DNA of 12,106 nucleotides, from contig PFJA01000021.1 in assembly GCA_002782905.1 (NCBI GenBank), positions 1-12,106 of the forward strand, given 5' to 3'. The notes under the pieces are model-generated. The model did no database searches. It worked only from the letters and a program-made list of their open reading frames with translations, and was not told the DNA's origin. Within the stretch, counting starts at the first letter, position 1; each line of letters begins with the position of its first letter. A program made the translations under genes and the position numbers. The stretch comes from Lysobacterales bacterium CG_4_10_14_3_um_filter_64_11 (lineage in GTDB: Bacteria; Pseudomonadota; Gammaproteobacteria; Xanthomonadales; Xanthomonadaceae). Shown one piece after another: positions 6,453 to 12,106 of this stretch.

Positions 6453-7880
6453 ATGCGCACGATCGGGTTGCTGGTGCTGGTATGGCTGTTGGCGGGTTGT
6501 CCAAGCCAGACCCGGCCGACGATGCCAACTCCGCCGTCGCCGGCGCAAACGCCACCGCCACCGCCACCGCAACAAGAGACCTTGTCGAAGCCGGCGGAAC
6601 CGACGCGGCCCGCGCCGCAGAAAGCGCCGTCGAAACCGGCGGAAGCCGCCGAACAGTCGGCGCAAGAGGCAAAATCGGCGGCTGAATCGGCCAGCCAATC
6701 CGCACAGACTGCGCGTGAGGCGGCGCAGGCGGCGCCGAGTGCGGCATCGGCGCAGCAGGCTCAAGCGGCGCAGCAAGCCGCTGCCACCGCGCAACAGGCG
6801 GCTGACGCCGCACAACAAGCGGCAGCGAAAGCGACACAGGCTGCGGCGGCAGCAGATCCGGAGCAGGCCAGCGCACAGGCCGCCGAGGCGGCGCGTCAGG
6901 CGGCGCGGGCGCAGCAGGCGGCCGCGGCAGCGCAACAACTCGCGTCGTCCGCGCAAAACGCGGCGGCGCAACCGGCCGAGGCGGCGAAACAATCGGCGCA
7001 ACTGGCGCATCAGGCAGCCGAAACGGCACGGCAATCGATGACCGCATCGGTCCGCTCGGCGCAGGCTGCACGCACGTTGGAAGCGATCCAACACGCGCAG
7101 ACGGCGCAACGCGCGGCGGCAACGGCGGGCGAGGCCGCCGAACGGGCACAGCAGGCCGCCGCCGCAGCAGCGCAAGCGGCGGCAGCCGGCGATGCAAGCG
7201 CAGCGGGTGGGCAAGCGCAGGCGGCCGCGCAGCACGCGGCGGCGGCGCAGCAAGCCGCGGCAACGGCGCAGCAGGCGCAGGCGGCTGCGCAAGCGTTGGC
7301 TGGCCCCGCCGCTGCGCAAACGGGGCCGACAGGCAGTGACGCCGGGCCGTTGCCACAGCGCACGCCGGGCACTGCCGGGTCCGCTGCGCAGGCCGCAGGC
7401 AGCGCAGCCGCTGGCGGGCAAACCCGTGGCGAACGCGTCGAGCAATTGCAGCAAACGTTTGGCAGTTCGCTGGGGCGTTTCGATCAGCGCCTGGGCCGCG
7501 AGCAGGGCACGCTTGAAGCGCTGAGCGCGCAGCAGGCACAGGCATTTGCGCAAGGTGGTGGCCTCGCCGGCGAGCACGGCGAAGGCGCTGCGGCCGGCGC
7601 TGGCTACGGCGGCGGTAGCAATCCGGGCAACGCAACCGAGCCACTGACGCAAGCCGGGGCGGGGTATGGACAACAGCCGCCGCAGTCCGGTACGTATCAG
7701 CGCGGCGCCGCCACCGGCACCCGCGCGGATTTGCCGCACGACGCGCCCACCGACGTGGGCACCGGCAATGATGACGATGTCATCGCCCGCCAATTGCGCG
7801 AAGCGGCACAGAGCGAAGCGGACCCCGCGCTGCGCGAAAAGCTGTGGGCTGAGTACCGTGCCTACAAGCGTGGTGGATGA
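6453..7880 (+). CDS. Ala/Gln-rich lipoprotein, first gene of a four-gene envelope cluster
   Basis: Not a recognised family. The start is set at the second of two in-frame ATGs because GTGAGG ends 8 nt before it; the ATG at 6447 is only 2 nt from that site. The product is 475 residues. MRTIGLLVLVWLLAGC is a lipoprotein signal with lipobox LAGC, so C16 should be lipidated; Pro at +2 does not suggest inner-membrane retention. A Pro-rich linker (about 17-60) leads to roughly 235 residues made almost only of Ala, Gln, Ser, Thr, Glu and Arg, expected to be long helix or coiled coil. Two islands of normal composition stand out: about 324-368 (RVEQLQQTFGSSLGRFDQRLGREQ) and the extreme C-terminus, 440-475 (ARQLREAAQSEADPALREKLW and EYRAYKRGG). 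The last ATGA overlaps the next start by 4 nt. Plausibly a stalk or spacer between the outer membrane and its partners; this is inference. Confidence 0.8.
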   Translation: MRTIGLLVLVWLLAGCPSQTRPTMPTPPSPAQTPPPPPPQQETLSKPAEPTRPAPQKAPSKPAEAAEQSAQEAKSAAESASQSAQTAREAAQAAPSAASAQQAQAAQQAAATAQQAADAAQQAAAKATQAAAAADPEQASAQAAEAARQAARAQQAAAAAQQLASSAQNAAAQPAEAAKQSAQLAHQAAETARQSMTASVRSAQAARTLEAIQHAQTAQRAAATAGEAAERAQQAAAAAAQAAAAGDASAAGGQAQAAAQHAAAAQQAAATAQQAQAAAQALAGPAAAQTGPTGSDAGPLPQRTPGTAGSAAQAAGSAAAGGQTRGERVEQLQQTFGSSLGRFDQRLGREQGTLEALSAQQAQAFAQGGGLAGEHGEGAAAGAGYGGGSNPGNATEPLTQAGAGYGQQPPQSGTYQRGAATGTRADLPHDAPTDVGTGNDDDVIARQLREAAQSEADPALREKLWAEYRAYKRGG

Positions 7881-9409
7881 GTAGGGTGGCTAGCGATTCG
7901 GCAGGCGACGTTCGATTCGATCGCATCGTACCCACGCCGTTGGCGGCCGTCGCAAGCGCGGCGGCGTCCGATTCCGGCGCCAAGCGGGCGGGTGCCTGGC
8001 AGCTGCCGGTACTGTTTGCGGGGCTGGTGCTGGTGCTGCTGGCGGTCGTGTTGTGGTTGCCAAAAATCGTGTCCACCCCGCCGGCTGCGGCAGTGCTGCC
8101 CGACACCGGCACGGCGGCACCCGCGCGGGTCGATGGCAAAGCGCCCGCGGTGGCCGCGCCGCCGCTCGATGTTGAAGCCACCTTGCAACAACGGCAGCAG
8201 GCCCAGGCGCTTGCTGCGCAGGCGCAAGCACAGCAGCAAAACCTGGATGCCATGCACGCCGCACAATGGGCGGCGGCTGACTTTGCCGCACTGGTGCAAA
8301 CCAATAGCCAGGCCGATGCGGACATGGCAGCGCGTGACTTCGCGGCCGCCGCGCACGGCTACGCGCAGGCAATAGCCCGTGCGCAGCCGTTGCAGGTGCG
8401 TGCCGGTGAGGTGCTGGCGGCGGCGCTGGCGGAAGGCGAACGGGCGTTGCAGGCCGGCGATGCCGATGCTGCTGCACTGGCATTTTCGCGCGCAGTGAGC
8501 ATCGATGCGAACAACGCCGCGGCGGTTGCCGGGCAGCGCCGCGCCCGCAATTTCGACGCGCTGCGAGCGCAGCTCAATCGCGCCCAGGCGGCTGAGTCGG
8601 CCGGCGACCTGGCGGCTGCGCGAACCGGTTTCAGCGCCGTGCTGGCGCTCGCTGGCGAGGATGCAACCGCGCGGGCGGGGCTTGCGCGCTTGCACGCAAC
8701 AACGGCAAATGCCGCGTTTGCCGCGCAGATGTCGCGCGGGCTGGCGGCACTCGAGCGCGGTGATTACCAGGCAGCGCAGGCCGCCTTCAACGCGGCATTG
8801 ACGCTTCGCGCCGGTGCCAGCGAGGCGGGTGATGGACTGCAGCGGGCGCGCCTGGGACTGCAATCGGCGCGTGTACTCGCGCTGCGCGAGCGCGCACAGC
8901 AGGCCGAGGTGGGCGAACAATGGCTGGCGGCACGCGATGCCTACGCGGCGGCGCTGGCAATCGACGGCAGCCTGGCGTTTGCGCAGCACGGTCGGCAACA
9001 TGCCGAGCAGCGTGCGGCACTGGCGGCGCGCTTGCAGGCGCATATCGACCAGGCGCAGCGCTTGAGCGCACAATCGGTGCGCGCCGACGCACAAGCCGCC
9101 TTGGCCGATGCGGTTGGCGTTGCGGCGCCGGGGCCACGCTTGCAGGCGCAGATACAACGATTGAGCGGCTTGCTTGCAGCGGCCACGACACCGGTTGCGG
9201 TGACCTTGCGCTCGGATGGCAAGACCGCAGTAACACTGTATCCCATTGGTGAGATCGGCGCCTTTGCCAGTCACTCGTTATCATTACCGCCCGGGCAATA
9301 CACCGCGATCGGGCGGCGGCCGGGTTATCGTGAGGTGCGCGTCGCGTTTACCGTGACCGCGCAGGGCATTGCCGACCTGCCCGTTATCCAGTGTGAGGAA
9401 CCGATTTGA
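7877..9409 (+). CDS. Single-pass membrane protein with TPR-like repeats and a C-terminal PEGA-like module
   Basis: 510 residues. The ATG overlaps the lipoprotein stop (ATGA), indicating translational coupling. A short N-terminal part (1-40) is followed by one transmembrane helix, about 43-61 (LPVLFAGLVLVLLAVVLWL), so the bulk should lie in the periplasm. After a Pro/Ala linker comes a Gln-rich coiled-coil stretch (about 98-125). Helical repeats resembling TPRs follow, for example near 146-170 (DMAARDFAAAAHGYAQAIA), 185-212 (EGERALQAGDADAAALAFSR), 237-262, 285-312 (GLAALERGDYQAAQAAFNAA) and 345-365. The end, about 439-505, is a beta-rich module with SLPPGQYTAIGRRPGYREV, closely resembling the N-terminal module of the next protein. 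TPR arrays normally bind proteins, so a scaffold role is likely. Exact family unknown. Confidence 0.82.
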   Translation: MSRVASDSAGDVRFDRIVPTPLAAVASAAASDSGAKRAGAWQLPVLFAGLVLVLLAVVLWLPKIVSTPPAAAVLPDTGTAAPARVDGKAPAVAAPPLDVEATLQQRQQAQALAAQAQAQQQNLDAMHAAQWAAADFAALVQTNSQADADMAARDFAAAAHGYAQAIARAQPLQVRAGEVLAAALAEGERALQAGDADAAALAFSRAVSIDANNAAAVAGQRRARNFDALRAQLNRAQAAESAGDLAAARTGFSAVLALAGEDATARAGLARLHATTANAAFAAQMSRGLAALERGDYQAAQAAFNAALTLRAGASEAGDGLQRARLGLQSARVLALRERAQQAEVGEQWLAARDAYAAALAIDGSLAFAQHGRQHAEQRAALAARLQAHIDQAQRLSAQSVRADAQAALADAVGVAAPGPRLQAQIQRLSGLLAAATTPVAVTLRSDGKTAVTLYPIGEIGAFASHSLSLPPGQYTAIGRRPGYREVRVAFTVTAQGIADLPVIQCEEPI

Positions 9410-11469
9410 GCGAGCCGTACGAACATATTCAGCCGGCCGGGTTCCAGCCGCCCGTTGCCGGTGACAAAGCGCGGCCGCACAGGCCATGGCCGCGTTGGCA
9501 GCCGTGGCATATCGTTATCGTGCTGGCGCTGGCGGTGCTTGCCATGAGCCTGTGGTTTGTCGTCAGTGCGCGCGTGGTGACGCTTGAGTTCAGCCCGGCA
9601 ATCGAGGATGTCACGCTCAGTGGCGGGTTTGCGATCGCCTTGGGCGAGCGCCGATTGCTGCGCCCCGGGCAATACACGGTGCGGGCGCAGGCCGCGGGTT
9701 ATGCGCCATTGAGTCAGTCGATCACGGTGGCTGGCGATGGCGACGGCGTGTTTCGCTTTGCGTTGGAAAAATTGCCCGGTCGTTTGCAGGTCGTTACCCA
9801 GCCTGCCGGCGCCGCGGTCGAGATCGACGGCAAGCCCGCCGGCCCGATGCCCGCCGACGGGTTCTCGCTGGCCCCGGGCAAACACGACATCGTGCTGCGT
9901 GCAGCGCGTCATCAGGTTCACACGCAAGCGATTGAAATCGAGGGCATGGATCGCCTGCAAACGCTGGAAGTGGCGCTGCTGCCCGCATGGGCCGAAGTCA
10001 AGCTGGCATCCCGGCCTGCCGGCGCGGCGGTGCGGGTTGACGGCGTCGAAGTGGGCGTTACCCCGCTCACTGCCGAAATCGGTGCCGGCAATCATCGTGT
10101 CGAAATGCATCTGGCGGGCTACCAGAAGTGGCTGGGTGCGCTCGACGTGGTGGCCAACCAGCCGCAGTCGGTGCCGGACGTTGAATTGTCGCCGCTGCGC
10201 GGCACCTTGCGCGTGATCAGCGATCCAGTCGGCGCCAGTGTCACTGCGGCCGGCACCTTCGTCGGTCGTGCGCCGGTCAACGTGCTGCTGCAGCCGGGCC
10301 GTGAAACCGAAGTGGTAGCCACGTTGCCGGGCCACCAGCCAATGACGCGCACCTTGACCCTGAACAGCGCTGCCGAGGCGACGTGGCAGCCCAAACTGGA
10401 GCCGATTGTCGGCGAGGTGCGGGTGACGGCAACCCCAGACGATGCCGAGTTGCTGGTCGATGGCAAATCACTGGGGCAGGCCAATCAGAGCGTGTCGTTG
10501 ATCGCGTTGCCGCAGCAGATTACGGTGCGCAAGCCCGGTTATGTCGATTTCCAAACTACCGTGACGCCGCGGCCGGGGATGGCGCTGGAAGTCAATGCGC
10601 GCCTGCTCTCGCAAGCGCAGGCGGCTGCCGCACGCTCACCGGTGCGGATCACTACCGCTGCCGGACAGCGCATGGTGCGGCTGCCTGCCGGCCGCTTGCG
10701 CATGGGCGCACCACGGCGCGAGCAGGGCCGGCGTGGCAACGAGTTGGAGCGCAACGTCGAACTGACGCGGGCGTTCTACATGAGTGTTGCCGAAGTCAGC
10801 AATGCCGAATTTCGCGCGTTCCGCAGCAACCACTCATCGGGCATCATCAAGCGCACCACGCTCGACAACGACAGTTACCCGGTAGTGCAGGTAAGCTGGT
10901 CGGACGCGGTGGCTTACTGCAATTGGTTGAGCCAGCGTGATGGCTTGCCGCAAGCCTATCGCGGTGATGTTCTGCTGACTCCCGTCAACACCGGCTATCG
11001 TCTGCCCAGTGAAGCCGAGTGGGAGTACGCCGCGCGTTTTGCCGGTGGCCGCAACCTCAAATACCCGTGGGGCGATCTCGCCCTGGGCGGCGACGCCATG
11101 CCACCGGTCGGTATGGCTGGCAATTTCGCCGATGCCAGTGCCCGCAAACTGCTTGGCGAAGGACTGGAGAATTACGATGATGGCTACGAGGCAGTGGCAC
11201 CGGTGGCCAGCTTCAAGGCCAATGCACTGGGTATTTTCGATCTGGGCGGCAATGTCTCGGAATGGGTGAATGATCGCTACAGCGCGGCATTGCTGCCCAC
11301 CAGCGCGGTGGAGAGCGATCCGCTCGGTCTGACCAGCGGCTCGGTGTGGGTGGTGCGTGGCTCAAGCTGGCGGCACAGCCACATCACCGAACTGCGGCTG
11401 TCGTGGCGTGACAGCAGCGCCGCGCCGCGCGATGATTTGGGTTTCCGGATCGTGCGTTATGTGGAGTGA
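9406..11469 (+). CDS. Membrane protein with PEGA-type repeats and a C-terminal FGE/SUMF1-fold domain lacking the catalytic cysteines
   Basis: 687 residues starting at TTG, which overlaps the preceding TGA (TTGA, 9406-9409); GAGGAA at 9395-9400 lies 5 nt upstream. After about 33 residues comes one transmembrane helix (about 34-54), so the rest should face the periplasm. Residues 57-400 hold about five tandem PEGA-like beta modules of 60-70 residues: 57-118 (degenerate), 124-190 (PAGAAVEIDGKPAGPMP), 195-261 (PAGAAVRVDGVEVGVTP), 264-330 (PVGASVTAAGTFVGRAPV) and 334-401 (PDDAELLVDGKSLG, KPGYVDF). Residues about 413-687 have the formylglycine-generating-enzyme/SUMF1 fold: RLPAGRLRMG, FYMSVAEVSNAEFRAF, YPVVQVSWSDAVAYCNWLS, YRLPSEAEWEYAAR, DLGGNVSEWVND, RGSSW and LGFRIVR. 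The two active-site cysteines are replaced, apparently by H657 and E662, so formylglycine-forming activity is not expected; a binding role is more likely. Confidence 0.9.
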   Translation: MSEPYEHIQPAGFQPPVAGDKARPHRPWPRWQPWHIVIVLALAVLAMSLWFVVSARVVTLEFSPAIEDVTLSGGFAIALGERRLLRPGQYTVRAQAAGYAPLSQSITVAGDGDGVFRFALEKLPGRLQVVTQPAGAAVEIDGKPAGPMPADGFSLAPGKHDIVLRAARHQVHTQAIEIEGMDRLQTLEVALLPAWAEVKLASRPAGAAVRVDGVEVGVTPLTAEIGAGNHRVEMHLAGYQKWLGALDVVANQPQSVPDVELSPLRGTLRVISDPVGASVTAAGTFVGRAPVNVLLQPGRETEVVATLPGHQPMTRTLTLNSAAEATWQPKLEPIVGEVRVTATPDDAELLVDGKSLGQANQSVSLIALPQQITVRKPGYVDFQTTVTPRPGMALEVNARLLSQAQAAAARSPVRITTAAGQRMVRLPAGRLRMGAPRREQGRRGNELERNVELTRAFYMSVAEVSNAEFRAFRSNHSSGIIKRTTLDNDSYPVVQVSWSDAVAYCNWLSQRDGLPQAYRGDVLLTPVNTGYRLPSEAEWEYAARFAGGRNLKYPWGDLALGGDAMPPVGMAGNFADASARKLLGEGLENYDDGYEAVAPVASFKANALGIFDLGGNVSEWVNDRYSAALLPTSAVESDPLGLTSGSVWVVRGSSWRHSHITELRLSWRDSSAAPRDDLGFRIVRYVE

Positions 11470-11473
11470 TCTG

Positions 11474-11773
11474 ATGGCTCGCAATCGGTTGCCGGGACGC
11501 TTCAAAAATGCGGCGCTGATCGCTCTGTGGGCAGCGTTGTGTTCCGCGTCGCTGGTCGCCGCACAGCAGCCGCCGCAGCGCGAGGAGGCCGCGCCTGCGG
11601 CGGCGACGGCAACACCGCCAGCCGGCCAGGCACCGGTGCTTGCCGGCAAAGGGCCGATGCGATTACCCGCACCGGCTGCGCCAGCGCAACCGGCTTTGCC
11701 GGTGTCACGGCCATTTACGCCGAGCGAGCAGGTGCGAGCCGATGCCGATGTTGCGTTTCCGGCGGATATTTGA
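11474..11773 (+). CDS. Small exported Ala/Pro-rich protein with a conserved-looking acidic C-terminal tail
   Basis: 99 residues, starting 4 bp after the PEGA/FGE gene, with GGAG (11463-11466, inside that gene's end) 7 nt before the ATG. The N-terminus is a signal peptide: basic MARNRLPGRFK, hydrophobic NAALIALWAALCSASLVAA, probable cleavage after A30. C23 does not sit in a proper lipobox (Leu at -1), so lipidation is unlikely. The mature part is a low-complexity Ala/Pro stretch until about residue 78, then a compositionally normal tail, FTPSEQVRADADVAFPADI, that runs exactly to the stop. I do not recognise a named family. Signal peptide, spacing and ribosome-binding site all support a real gene and the last member of the operon. 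The tail may be the functional docking part. Confidence 0.75.
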   Translation: MARNRLPGRFKNAALIALWAALCSASLVAAQQPPQREEAAPAAATATPPAGQAPVLAGKGPMRLPAPAAPAQPALPVSRPFTPSEQVRADADVAFPADI

Positions 11774-11847
11774 GATGGGTTTTGATCGCAACCCTGGCAG
11801 CCTGTCGGATTGGCGCGAGTGTCCGCCGCAACGATCGCTCGGGCAGC

Positions 11848-11872
11848 TCGCCCACCGGGTGGGCTCCTGCAA
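11848..11872 (-). repeat. REP-like element 1 (GCAGGAGC head)
   Basis: On the minus strand the head TTGCAGGAGC runs into a 7-bp stem, GCCCACC / GGTGGGC around one central base, followed by GA. It matches element 5 (plus strand, 12017-12041) at most positions, in opposite orientation. Confidence 0.65.
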
Positions 11873-11887
11873 AAGAAGGGTTGTGCT

Positions 11888-11920
11888 CACCGGCAGGAGC
11901 AACTGTGTTGCTTGCCGGTG
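11888..11920 (+). repeat. REP-like element 2 inside a longer hairpin
   Basis: GCAGGAGC (11893-11900) leads into AGCAAC / GTTGCT around TGT. Flanking CACCGGCA (11888-11895) also pairs with TGCCGGTG (11913-11920), giving a 13-bp interrupted stem with a GG bulge. It is the most stable hairpin close to the end of the last cluster gene and could act in 3'-end formation, though no T-run follows. Confidence 0.6.
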
Positions 11921-11934
11921 CATGCCAGCGCATC

Positions 11935-11958
11935 TGTGGGAGCCGGCCTGCCGGCGAA
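11935..11958 (+). repeat. REP-like element 3 (TGTGGGAGC head)
   Basis: The head TGTGGGAGC continues into the stem GCCGGC / GCCGGC around CT and ends in GAA. Head-stem-GAA is the layout of Pseudomonas/Xanthomonadales REP families. It forms an inverted pair with element 4. Confidence 0.75.
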
Positions 11959-11972
11959 CAACTCTCGAAAGC

Positions 11973-11997
11973 TTCGCGCGCGAGGCGCGCTCCCACA
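11973..11997 (-). repeat. REP-like element 4, inverted partner of element 3
   Basis: On the minus strand it reads TGTGGGAGC, stem GCGCGC / GCGCGC around CTC, then GAA. Head and tail are identical to element 3 while the stem differs but still pairs (compensatory change), as expected for a BIME-like inverted REP pair. Confidence 0.75.
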
Positions 11998-12016
11998 ACG
12001 GCACCTTGAGGCTCCC

Positions 12017-12041
12017 TTGCAGGAGCACACCCTGTGGGCGA
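12017..12041 (+). repeat. REP-like element 5 (GCAGGAGC head)
   Basis: TTGCAGGAGC is followed by CACA-CCC-TGTG and GGCGA, nearly the same as element 1 but on the opposite strand. Its head also pairs with the preceding GCTCC (12011-12015). Confidence 0.6.
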
Positions 12042-12106
12042 CCGAGCGCAGCGAAGGCGGGACAGGCGAAGCCGGTGTCGCGAAGCGACCGACCGAGCGC
12101 AGCGAA
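12040..12106 (+). repeat. Two copies of a 16-bp direct repeat at the window edge
   Basis: GACCGAGCGCAGCGAA occurs at 12040-12055 and again at 12091-12106, a 51-bp period. The spacer contains related GCGAAGC words (12067-12072, 12080-12086). The second copy ends at the last base, so further copies may follow outside the window. Confidence 0.7.

Larger units (their letters stand above)
11774..12106. other. Gene-free, repeat-rich right end of the window
   Basis: No credible coding region. It contains five REP-like stem-loops (listed separately) in both orientations and a 16-bp direct repeat reaching the last base. It follows the last gene of the envelope cluster, where REP clusters often lie and can stabilise 3' mRNA ends. 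The repeat block probably continues past the window. Confidence 0.65.

Noticed and set aside
6342..7793. Long minus-strand open frame (483 codons, Arg/Leu-rich) and another at 6433-7644, antisense to the lipoprotein gene
   Set aside because: Their composition follows from the GCG/CAG/GCC-rich repeats of the sense gene. They have no signal, domain or ribosome-binding site, while the plus-strand frame has a lipobox, a ribosome-binding site and overlaps with its neighbours.
7862..9274. 470-codon minus-strand open frame antisense to the TPR protein gene
   Set aside because: Cys/Arg-rich shadow translation with no recognisable domain. The plus-strand frame shows a TM helix, TPR-like periodicity and coupled start and stop.
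11527..12009. 160-codon plus-strand frame and smaller minus-strand frames (for example 11705-12028) over the right end
   Set aside because: Translations of REP repeats and of the out-of-frame last gene. No ribosome-binding site or domain, and the Cys/Arg/Gly composition is typical of non-coding GC-rich repeats.
11848..12106. CRISPR-like array at the right end
   Set aside because: The repeats differ in orientation, spacing and stem sequence and fit REP-type elements. There are no uniform repeat-spacer units and no cas genes.

Overview
This 12.1-kb stretch of GC-rich chromosomal DNA most likely comes from a gammaproteobacterium of the Xanthomonadales/Lysobacterales type (Rhodanobacteraceae/Xanthomonadaceae-like). 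That placement is an inference from the GC-rich codon use, the family variants of MazG, Kbl, Tdh and LpxH, and the GGAGC-headed REP-like repeats at the right end. No rRNA, tRNA, CRISPR array, transposase or phage gene was seen.

Left half (1-6160): housekeeping genes. A 5'-truncated mazG (+) converges on a minus-strand group. Between them is about 250 bp packed with perfect inverted repeats. The minus-strand group, in transcription order, is a secreted cyclophilin-type prolyl isomerase, lpxH (4-nt ATGA overlap), tdh (own TATAAT -10 box), a membrane-anchored CxxC redoxin, and kbl. Tdh and Kbl together convert threonine to glycine plus acetyl-CoA, so the redoxin gene sits inside a threonine-catabolic operon. 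A small DUF4399 exported protein (+) diverges from the prolyl isomerase.

Right half (6453-11773): the more unusual part, a tightly packed plus-strand cluster of four envelope-protein genes. They encode (i) an Ala/Gln-rich lipoprotein, (ii) a single-pass membrane protein with TPR-like repeats and a C-terminal PEGA-like beta module, (iii) a single-pass membrane protein with about five PEGA-like modules and a C-terminal formylglycine-generating-enzyme (FGE/SUMF1) fold lacking both catalytic cysteines, and (iv) a 99-residue exported protein ending in a distinctive FTPSEQVRADADVAFPADI tail. Stop/start overlaps (ATGA, TTGA) and a 4-nt gap imply co-translation, and all four products are predicted to be exported or periplasm-facing. 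I infer a cell-envelope complex of unknown function; this is the best candidate here for an undescribed system.

Right end (11774-12106): no gene. It holds five REP-like stem-loops in both orientations, then a 16-bp direct repeat that reaches the window edge.
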